Source: Alphaproteobacteria bacterium (GTDB lineage Bacteria; Pseudomonadota; Alphaproteobacteria; Caulobacterales; Maricaulaceae). From it: 11,532 bases of DNA. Numbering within the stretch: the first letter of the stretch is position 1; each line of letters begins with the position of its first letter. The stretch covers positions 1 through 11,532 of the forward strand of contig JAUIEH010000041.1 in the NCBI GenBank assembly GCA_030428405.1, given 5' to 3'. The notes beneath the pieces were generated by a model. That model searched no databases. It saw only the letters and a list, made by a program, of their open reading frames with translations, and was not told the DNA's origin. A program made the translations under genes and the position numbers. Of this stretch, positions 5,802-11,532 are shown piece after piece.

Positions 5802-8800
5802 ATGTTCGGTCCTCTGATTTCCTGGTGGACGCGCAACAGCGTCGCCGCGAACCTCTTGATGATCGCGATCCTGATCGCCGGTTTCGTCGCCTATCTCCAG
5901 ATTGAGCGCGAGCTCGAGCCGTCGGTCCGCCTGCCGATCGGACAGGTCTCGGTCGCCTGGCCGGGCGCTTCGCCGCAGGACGTCGAAGAACAAATCGTCG
6001 TGCGCATCGAAGAAGCGGTTTCGGAAATCGAGGGCATTGACCGGCTCTGGGCGGTCGCCAATGAGGGCGTCGCGAATGTCTATCTGATCGCGCGCACCGA
6101 CGTTGACACTCAGCGCTTCTTCAACGACGTGCGCGCCCAGGTCGAAGGCATCTCCACCTTTCCGGATGCGGCCGAACAGCCGCTCATCCAGCAATTCCAG
6201 AACCGCGACGAGATCATGCGCATCGCCGTTTCCGGCGATGTCGATGAGCGCGTCCTGACGCGTACGGCCGATCGCGTGCGCCGCGAAGTGGCGCTTCTCG
6301 CCGGCGTGTCCGTCGTCGAATTGTTCGGCGACCGCTCCGAGGAGGTCTCCATCGAGGTCAGCGAAGATGCGCTGCGCCGCTATGGTCTGGACTTCGACGA
6401 TGTCGCCAACGCCGTGCGCGGAACGTCGGTGAACCTGTCCTCCGGCAGCATCCGCACCGAGCTTGGCGACGTGCCGCTGGCCGCGCGCAATCTGGCCGAC
6501 ACCGCGAGTGATTTCGAAAACATCGTCGTGCGCCAGACTTCAAGCGGCGCGACGATCCGCGTCGGCGACGTCGCCGAAGTCCGCGACGGTTTCGAAGAGG
6601 TCAATCTTCTCGCCACCGTCAATGGCGAGCCCGCCATCCTCGTCCAGGTGATGAGCGGCGACAATATGGACCTGCCGCGCACTTCGCGCGCGGTCCGCGC
6701 CTATCTTGAAACTGCGCGCGGTGAGATGCCGGAAGGCATATCACTGACGCTGTGGGAGGATTCCTCCGAACAGTACACGGACCGCATGTCCACGATTTTG
6801 TGGAACGGGTTGAGCGGTCTGGCGCTGGTCATGTTGATGCTGGTCTTGTTCCTGCGCCCGATCGTGGCGTTCTGGGTGTCGATCGGCATCGCCATCGCGT
6901 TCGCCGGCGGACTGGCCATGCTGCCGCTCTTCGGCGTCTCCTTCAACATGATCTCGACCTTCGCCTTCCTCCTGGTGATCGGAGTGATCGTCGATGACGC
7001 CATCATTGTCGGCGAAGCGATACATTCGCAGACGGAACGTGGCGAAGAGGGACTGACCGCAGCGGTCGCCGGCACGCAGCTCGTGCTCAAGCCGGTCATC
7101 TTCGCGGTCCTGACCACGATGATCTTCTTTGCGCCGTGGATGTTCATCTCCGGCGTCACCAGCGAGTTCACCAAGGCGATCTCGCTGGTCGTGATCTGGT
7201 GTTTGTTCTTCTCGCTGATCGAAGCTTTGTTCATCCTGCCGGCGCATCTGGGGCATCTGAAGCCGGCGCCGGAGCCGCGCGGCTTCATGAAGTTGCAGCG
7301 CGGACTGGCCAACTCGATCGTCTGGTTCGGCCATCACGTCTACCGGCCCCTGATTTCGGCCGCCGTGCGCCGACGCTATCTGACCGCATCGATCTTCGTG
7401 TCGAGCATGATCTTCTCGATCGGTCTTGCGAGCACGGGTTGGGTGGCGTTCTCGTTCATGCCCGAGATCCAGAGCGACCAGGTCGAGATCAATGTGCGCC
7501 TGCCGCAAGGCACGCCCTATACGCGCTCGTTGGCCGTGCTCGCTCAAATTCAGGATGCGGAAGAAGAGCTTGAGAATGAAGCCAACGCATCCGGCGAGAC
7601 CATTGTCGAGAACTGGTACACGCGCGTTCGCGAAAACGACATTCTTGCGCTTGTCCGCCTGACCCCGCCGGAAGACCGCACGGCCACGGCGGAAGAAATC
7701 GCAAACCGTCTGCGCGAATTGATCGGCGTGGTGCCGGACGCTGAAGACATGTCCGTCAACTACACCATCAATGATAGCGACCCCGCGCTGCAATTCGTTC
7801 TGCATGCGGAGGACCTGGACGAGTTGCGTCTCGCCGCCGACGACATCAAGGATCGTCTGCGTCAGTTTGAAGGCATCTATAGCGTCGTCGACGACATCGA
7901 AAGCTCGACGGAAGAGATCAATTTCGACCTGACGCCCGATGCTGAGACGCTTGGCGTGACGCTGGCTTCGGTTGCGCGTCAGGTGCGTCAGGGCTTTTAC
8001 GGCGAGGAAGTGCAGCGTCTGCCGCGCAACGGAGAAGACGTGCGCGTTTTCGTGCGCTATCCGCGTGAGGACAGAACCTCGCTCGACTTCCTGCGCCAGA
8101 TGCGCATTCACACTGACGATGGACGCCAGGTGCCGCTCTCGGCCGTCGCCGAGCTGGAATATGCGCCCGGCATCAACTTCATTCTGCGTCGGGAGCGTCA
8201 GCGCGCCGTCATTGTCAGCGCGGAAGCGCCGCCGGAGCTGATCGGCGAGATCCGTTCGGAGCTGTCCGAGAATTTCTGGGACGATTTTGACGCCCGCCAC
8301 CCGACCGTGACTCGCGGCTCTATCGGGCGCGCGGAAGGCGAGGCCGAGTTCATGGCCGAGTTCTTCACGCTCAGCCTGATCGCGCTCGGCGTGGCTTATA
8401 TCCTGGTTGCGATCTCGTTCAGTTCCTACTCACAGCCAATGTTGATCCTGTTCGCGGCTATCCCGTTCTGTGCGATGGGCGCCATTCTCGGCCATTTGTT
8501 CATGGGCATGACGATGTCGCTGTTCTCGATCCTCGGGATCGTGGCGGCGGCCGGCGTGGCGGTGAACGACAATCTGGTGCTGATCGACTACGTCAATCGA
8601 TTACGCGCCCAGGGCATGGGCGGCGCCAAGGCGCTGGTCGAAGCGGGAACCGCGCGTTTCCGTCCGATCCTGCTCACTTCGTTGACGACCTTTGTCGGCC
8701 TCTTGCCGCTGATGATGGAGCGCTCGATCCAGGCCGCCTTCCTGATCCCGGTCGGCGTCGGCCTCGCCTTCGGCGTGATCTGCGCGCTCTTCGTCACCTT

Positions 8801-8975
8801 GTTCTTCGTGCCTGCGCTTTACGGCATCGGCGCCGACATTCAGCGCCATGTCGTGGGCGCCTGGACGGGCCGCAAGCGAGCGCGCTTCGGCTTGAGCCTG
8901 GATGGCGATGATGAGGAAGAAGACGCCGTCGACGCCCTGACCGGAGCAGGCGAACGTCCGTCGCCGGCCGAATAG
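5802..8975 (+). CDS. RND efflux transporter permease
   Basis: 1057 residues, the usual length for a proton-driven RND exporter of the AcrB/HAE type, in the inner membrane. Membrane segments: about 15-33, then groups at 337-482 and 528-550, and at 856-1005. The large periplasmic loops lie at about 34-335 and 551-855. The N-terminal half starts FGPLISWWTRNSVAANLLM. The proton-relay Asp pair in TM4 is present (GVIVDDAIIV, Asp398-Asp399). The TM10 position that is Lys940 in AcrB aligns with Asn922 in GVAVNDNLVLIDY; the VND type is common in a distant subgroup of these pumps. The C-terminal tail is acidic (GDDEEEDAVD). AAGGA before the ATG is a good ribosome binding site. No outer-membrane factor or regulator is adjacent, so substrate and partner channel are unknown. 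Confidence 0.94.
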   Translation: MFGPLISWWTRNSVAANLLMIAILIAGFVAYLQIERELEPSVRLPIGQVSVAWPGASPQDVEEQIVVRIEEAVSEIEGIDRLWAVANEGVANVYLIARTDVDTQRFFNDVRAQVEGISTFPDAAEQPLIQQFQNRDEIMRIAVSGDVDERVLTRTADRVRREVALLAGVSVVELFGDRSEEVSIEVSEDALRRYGLDFDDVANAVRGTSVNLSSGSIRTELGDVPLAARNLADTASDFENIVVRQTSSGATIRVGDVAEVRDGFEEVNLLATVNGEPAILVQVMSGDNMDLPRTSRAVRAYLETARGEMPEGISLTLWEDSSEQYTDRMSTILWNGLSGLALVMLMLVLFLRPIVAFWVSIGIAIAFAGGLAMLPLFGVSFNMISTFAFLLVIGVIVDDAIIVGEAIHSQTERGEEGLTAAVAGTQLVLKPVIFAVLTTMIFFAPWMFISGVTSEFTKAISLVVIWCLFFSLIEALFILPAHLGHLKPAPEPRGFMKLQRGLANSIVWFGHHVYRPLISAAVRRRYLTASIFVSSMIFSIGLASTGWVAFSFMPEIQSDQVEINVRLPQGTPYTRSLAVLAQIQDAEEELENEANASGETIVENWYTRVRENDILALVRLTPPEDRTATAEEIANRLRELIGVVPDAEDMSVNYTINDSDPALQFVLHAEDLDELRLAADDIKDRLRQFEGIYSVVDDIESSTEEINFDLTPDAETLGVTLASVARQVRQGFYGEEVQRLPRNGEDVRVFVRYPREDRTSLDFLRQMRIHTDDGRQVPLSAVAELEYAPGINFILRRERQRAVIVSAEAPPELIGEIRSELSENFWDDFDARHPTVTRGSIGRAEGEAEFMAEFFTLSLIALGVAYILVAISFSSYSQPMLILFAAIPFCAMGAILGHLFMGMTMSLFSILGIVAAAGVAVNDNLVLIDYVNRLRAQGMGGAKALVEAGTARFRPILLTSLTTFVGLLPLMMERSIQAAFLIPVGVGLAFGVICALFVTLFFVPALYGIGADIQRHVVGAWTGRKRARFGLSLDGDDEEEDAVDALTGAGERPSPAE

Positions 8976-8992
8976 GCGGCTGATACTGGTCC

Positions 8993-9021
8993 CCCGTCGG
9001 CGTCCCCGCGCAATCGACGGG
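8993..9021. repeat. 7-bp inverted repeat after the permease
   Basis: CCCGTCG (8993-8999) and CGACGGG (9015-9021) with a 15-base loop. It starts 17 bases after the permease stop and leaves two bases before the next, much longer hairpin. It could be part of the transcript end of the efflux operon. Confidence 0.45.
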
Positions 9022-9023
9022 TC

Positions 9024-9077
9024 GGGCGTTCCGGGCATGCAAGACGACGGGAGGCGGCTTGCGTGTTCGGAACGCCC
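9024..9077 (+). terminator. Long hairpin at the 3' end of the efflux operon
   Basis: The arms 9024-9043 and 9058-9077 can form 20 consecutive pairs in the plus-strand RNA (17 Watson-Crick and three G-U), with a 14-base loop. In the minus-strand RNA the three G-U pairs become C-A mismatches, so the structure is fitted to the efflux transcript. ACTTCATTTG follows, only mildly T-rich, so this may be an imperfect terminator or a 3' stabiliser rather than a classical intrinsic terminator. Confidence 0.55.
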
Positions 9078-9084
9078 ACTTCAT

Positions 9085-9110
9085 TTGAGGACGGAGCAGC
9101 GGCCCCTCAA
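9085..9110. repeat. 6-bp inverted repeat between convergent genes
   Basis: TTGAGG (9085-9090) and CCTCAA (9105-9110) with a 14-base loop, ten bases beyond the malic enzyme stop as read on minus. There is no T run on either side. It could help end the malic enzyme transcript, but six pairs can arise by chance. Confidence 0.3.
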
Positions 9111-9120
9111 TCCTGCGCCT

Positions 9121-10740
9121 CTAATAGCCCGGCTTGAACATCAGGCTTTCAATATAGGCCTCGAGCCCGTCGAGATCATCCTCGCCAAGCTCCGTTTCGC
9201 CGAGCTCATAGAGCTTGCGCGCTGTTTCCACCGCGATGTGCAGCGAGACGCGCCGGATCTGTGACAGGCGCGGATAAAGCGCGCCCTCGGCGATGTCCTG
9301 ATCACTGACGAAATGCGCTAATGCGTGCGCGGCCGTGAGGAAGGCCTCTTCCGGCAGATGTTTGGCGCGCGCGGCCAGCGCTGCGAGCCCGATGCCGGGG
9401 AAGATATAGGCGTTATTGCCCTGACCGGGCCGGCGCGCCTGACCGTTCACTACCACGGGCGAAAACGGGCTGCCTGAGGAAAACAGGGCTCGGCCCTGCG
9501 ACCAGGCATAGGCTTGCTCGGCCGTGCATTCCGCGCGCGAGGTCGGGTTCGACAAAGCGAAGATGACGGGGGTTTCGTTAATCTCCGCCATCTTCTTGAT
9601 GACGGCTTCATTGAAGGTTCCGGGCGCGCCCGTGGCGCCGATCAGCACATCCGGTCTGATTTCCTCGAGCGCGCCGAGAAAGCCCGCTTGCGGGTGGTCG
9701 TGTGCATAAGGAAGATTATGCGGGGCGAGGTCGTCGCGACCGGCCACGATGAGACCGCTAATGTCGACGAACCAGAGCCGGCGGCGCGCTTCTTCGGCCG
9801 TGAGGCCTTCAGCCTCCAGCGCATAGGCCATCAGATCGCCAATACCCGTCGCCGCAGAGCCCGCGCCGAGAAACATGATGCGCAGATCCTTGAAGTTCTT
9901 CTGCGTCGCGCGTGTCGAGGCGTAGACGCCTGCAAGCGAGACGGCGGCCGTGCCCTGAATATCATCGTTGAAGCACAACACGTCGTCGCGAAAGCGGTTC
10001 AAGAGGGCGTAAGCGTTGGGCGTCAGGAAATCCTCAAACTGGATGAGGACGTCGGGGAATTTGTCGGTCGCTGCGGCGACGAACTCGTCGACGAGTTCCA
10101 AATAGGCCTCGCCCGCCAGACGCTCATGCGGATATCCCAGATAGAGCGGGTCCTCGCGCAAGGCGGCGTTGTTGGTGCCGACATCGAGCATGATCGGCAT
10201 GCATTGGCGCGGATGGATGCCGGCGCAGGCGGTGTAGAGCGCGAGCTTGCCGATCGGGATGCCCATGCCGTTGGCGCCGAGATCGCCCAGGCCAAGCACG
10301 CGCTGGCCGTCCGTGACGACGATGACGCGCACGTCCTCTTCCGGCCAGTTGTCGAACATGGCGCGGATCCGTCCCTTATCCTCGGGCGTGATGTAAAAGC
10401 CGCGCGGACGCCGGAAGATATGTGCGAATTCGCGGCAGGCCTGGCCGACTGTCGGGGTGTAGATGAGCGGCAATATCTCGTCGATATTCTCTACCACGAC
10501 GTGGTGGAACAGCCGCTCATTGCGGTCATGCAGCGACATAAGAAAGATGTATTTCTCGATGTCGTTTTCCTTGCGCCGCAGATTTTCGAGCACGCGCTCG
10601 GTCTGACTTTCCAGCGTCGAGACCGCGTACGGGATCAGGCCGCGCAGGCCGAGTTCGTCGCGCTCCTCGCGCGTGAACGCCGTCGACTTGGTTCGTGCAG
10701 GGTCCTTTAGAAGTTCTCTGCCGCGCGTGCTCGACCCCAT
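9121..10740 (-). CDS. maeA: Malic enzyme, NAD(P)-dependent, long (SfcA/eukaryotic-like) type
   Basis: Oxidative decarboxylation of L-malate to pyruvate with reduction of NAD or NADP; cytosolic, at the TCA/gluconeogenesis junction. 539 residues, the size of the SfcA/eukaryotic class; it lacks the phosphotransacetylase-like domain of the MaeB class. Seen: catalytic Tyr94 in YTPTVGQAC, catalytic Lys165 in GMGIPIGKLALYTA, metal ligands Glu236-Asp237 (QFEDF) and Asp260 (FNDDIQGTAAV), the dinucleotide site GAGSAATG (292-299), and FALSNPTSRAECTAE. VDISGLIVAGR after strand beta-2 does not clearly mark NAD or NADP use. The start is ATG at 10740 with AGGGA seven bases upstream. The frame stays open to 10953, but the extra 71 residues are Arg-rich, unlike malic enzymes, and would overlap the divergent gene. 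The symbol is by class; some genomes use other names. Confidence 0.93.
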   Translation of the reverse strand: MGSSTRGRELLKDPARTKSTAFTREERDELGLRGLIPYAVSTLESQTERVLENLRRKENDIEKYIFLMSLHDRNERLFHHVVVENIDEILPLIYTPTVGQACREFAHIFRRPRGFYITPEDKGRIRAMFDNWPEEDVRVIVVTDGQRVLGLGDLGANGMGIPIGKLALYTACAGIHPRQCMPIMLDVGTNNAALREDPLYLGYPHERLAGEAYLELVDEFVAAATDKFPDVLIQFEDFLTPNAYALLNRFRDDVLCFNDDIQGTAAVSLAGVYASTRATQKNFKDLRIMFLGAGSAATGIGDLMAYALEAEGLTAEEARRRLWFVDISGLIVAGRDDLAPHNLPYAHDHPQAGFLGALEEIRPDVLIGATGAPGTFNEAVIKKMAEINETPVIFALSNPTSRAECTAEQAYAWSQGRALFSSGSPFSPVVVNGQARRPGQGNNAYIFPGIGLAALAARAKHLPEEAFLTAAHALAHFVSDQDIAEGALYPRLSQIRRVSLHIAVETARKLYELGETELGEDDLDGLEAYIESLMFKPGY

Positions 10741-10818
10741 CACGGTGTCCCTAATTTGCCCGGCGCACAGCGCCTGGTTGCGATAGCGCGCAAACGAACC
10801 GATTTGTCGAGGATGCGC

Positions 10819-10875
10819 AAGCGCGCGCCGGCGTAAACGCAGAGTTGTGAACGCGCGTGACGACGGCGCGCGCTT
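10819..10875. repeat. Perfect 12-bp inverted repeat in the divergent promoter region
   Basis: Arms 10819-10830 (AAGCGCGCGCCG) and 10864-10875 (CGGCGCGCGCTT) with 33 bases between. The AA/TT ends go beyond the common GCGC tracts. It could be a two-site operator between the divergent promoters, or a stem. There is no T run for a terminator. Confidence 0.5.
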
Positions 10876-10890
10876 AGGATAGCTCACATA

Positions 10891-10919
10891 TGCGCCGCGA
10901 CACGAATGGCTGCGGCGCA
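10891..10919 (+). repeat. 8-bp inverted repeat just before the ribosome binding site
   Basis: TGCGCCGC (10891-10898) and GCGGCGCA (10912-10919) with a 13-base loop. The right arm ends one base before the AGAGAGG ribosome binding site of the reductase gene at 10935. A hairpin here could shield or present the site, depending on where the transcript starts. Confidence 0.45.
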
Positions 10920-10934
10920 AGAGAGGACCGAACA

Positions 10935-11435
10935 ATGAGCGAAGCGCCCGCACCGTTGCGCACGGATGACAAAGCCGCAGCCTATGGCGATCTGGAGAAG
11001 CGCCTGCGCTCGGTCGTCGCCGGCGAAACCAGCGCGGTTGCGCGCTATGCGACGGCGGCGTGCATGATCGCAGAGACCTTCGCGCCGCGCTTTTTCTGGA
11101 CCGGTTTTTATCTGGTCGATCCTGACAAGCCGGACGAACTTGTCATCGGTCCTTATCAGGGCTCGCTCGGTTGTTTGCGCATCCCGTTCGGAAAGGGCGT
11201 GTGCGGAACGGCGGCCCAGCGCGGCGAGAGCGTACTCGTGGAGGATGTCCACGCATTTCCAGGGCACATCGCGTGTGACATTCGCTCGCGCTCGGAAATC
11301 GTCGTGCCGGTGTTTGACGCCGACGGCGTCTTGCGCGGCGTGCTGGACATCGATTCAGAGCAGGTCGGCGCGTTTGACGAGACCGATAAGGCCGGGCTCG
11401 AAGCTGTCTGCGCCGCACTTTTGACGGCGCCGTGA
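10935..11435 (+). CDS. msrC: Free methionine-(R)-sulfoxide reductase (GAF domain)
   Basis: Reduces free L-methionine-(R)-sulfoxide, usually with thioredoxin as electron donor; cytosolic repair of oxidised methionine. 166 residues, a single GAF domain, the normal size of the family (E. coli YebR/MsrC). The three family cysteines are visible: Cys80 in GSLGCLRIPFGKG, Cys90 in GVCGTAA and Cys114 in GHIACD. Their spacing of 10 and 24 residues equals that of the E. coli enzyme (84, 94, 118, from memory). FFWTGFYLV and GVLRGVLDIDS are also typical. ATG at 10935 was chosen because AGAGAGG lies about nine bases upstream; an earlier ATG at 10890 in the same frame would begin inside the hairpin region and adds a non-conserved stretch. 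It is divergent from the malic enzyme. Confidence 0.93.
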   Translation: MSEAPAPLRTDDKAAAYGDLEKRLRSVVAGETSAVARYATAACMIAETFAPRFFWTGFYLVDPDKPDELVIGPYQGSLGCLRIPFGKGVCGTAAQRGESVLVEDVHAFPGHIACDIRSRSEIVVPVFDADGVLRGVLDIDSEQVGAFDETDKAGLEAVCAALLTAP

Positions 11436-11445
11436 GCGCGCGGTC

Positions 11446-11532
11446 CTAGCGCTCCGCGACGACGCTGGCGTTGGCGAGAAGCTCGCTCAGGCCTTCGATC
11501 TCATCCAGGCCGACCGGCGCCTCGATTGAGGA
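11446..11532 (-). CDS. C-terminal end of an unidentified protein (partial)
   Basis: A minus-strand frame is open from the window edge to TAG at 11448-11446. It gives 28 residues, including GLDEIEGLSELLANASVV and ending in AER. Third codon positions are mostly G or C (24 of 28), as in the real genes here, and the stop lies ten bases from the convergent reductase stop, which is a natural gene boundary. It is too short to name a family. Confidence 0.5.
   Translation of the reverse strand, partial: SSIEAPVGLDEIEGLSELLANASVVAER

Larger units (their letters stand above)
10741..10934. promoter_or_regulatory. Divergent promoter region, malic enzyme / Met-sulfoxide reductase
   Basis: It must serve both outward genes. 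On minus, TCGACA (10810-10805) and GCTATC (10787-10782), 17 bases apart, are a possible housekeeping promoter for the malic enzyme; GCTA at -10 resembles Caulobacter-type promoters. The match is weak. On plus I could not assign hexamers at normal spacing. Two inverted repeats lie within it: a 12-bp dyad at 10819-10875 and an 8-bp dyad at 10891-10919. Confidence 0.4.

Noticed and set aside
4395..6194. A 599-codon open frame on minus opposite the efflux genes
   Set aside because: It mirrors the codon pattern of the adaptor and permease, is full of Arg/His/Asp-rich low-complexity sequence and resembles no protein family. It is a GC-rich shadow frame.
6741..8300. A 519-codon open frame on minus opposite the permease
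   Set aside because: The composition is that of an antisense shadow, with no ribosome binding site or recognisable motif, while the plus strand encodes a clear RND permease.
9514..10710. A 398-codon open frame on plus opposite the malic enzyme
   Set aside because: It is a shadow of the malic enzyme reading frame with no family resemblance.
10741..10953. An N-terminal extension of the malic enzyme (71 residues)
   Set aside because: The extension is Arg-rich and unlike malic enzymes, and it overlaps the divergent reductase gene. The ATG at 10740 has a good ribosome binding site.

Overview
The window is high-GC DNA crowded with GCGC tracts. Its codon usage and gene types fit an alphaproteobacterium, perhaps of the Maricaulis/Oceanicaulis/Hyphomonas kind. 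That placement is inference from style and gene content, because no taxonomic marker is present. I see no insertion sequence, phage gene, CRISPR array, tRNA or rRNA. Most of the window is core metabolism plus one efflux pump. The unusual material lies in the intergenic RNA and DNA signals.

Region 1 (1-3932, minus strand) is an attenuator-controlled branched-chain amino acid operon. It reads leader peptide (3932-3801), terminator/attenuator (3766-3736), ilvD (3711-1981), ilvC (1984-977), then an acetolactate synthase large subunit of the IlvG/AHAS II kind (980 to beyond base 1). The three enzymes carry out the three common steps of Ile/Val synthesis, in reverse of pathway order. The genes are joined by 4-base overlaps (ATGA and GTGA). 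The synthase starts with GTG.

Region 2 (3933-4526) is a roughly 590-base divergent control region. It holds a plus-strand hairpin cluster ending in an intrinsic-terminator-like structure (4069-4159), with no plus-strand gene upstream of it. Next come an AT-rich block with repeated TCGATA boxes and a palindrome (4282-4349) and a 36-codon upstream reading frame with a good ribosome binding site (4398-4508).

Region 3 (4527-8975, plus strand) is a two-gene RND efflux operon: a membrane-anchored periplasmic adaptor and a 1057-residue inner-membrane permease. No outer-membrane channel or regulator gene is visible beside it. A 20-bp hairpin (9024-9077), fully paired only in the plus-strand RNA, follows the permease.

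Region 4 (9121-11435) holds a malic enzyme on minus (10740-9121) and, divergently, a GAF-type free methionine-(R)-sulfoxide reductase on plus (10935-11435). The 194 bases between them contain two clear inverted repeats. The last 87 bases are the C-terminal end of an unidentified minus-strand gene.

I did not find a convincing wholly new system. The best leads are the ilv attenuator, the orphan hairpin/terminator cluster, the all-glycine cofactor loop of IlvC and the strand-specific hairpin after the RND operon.
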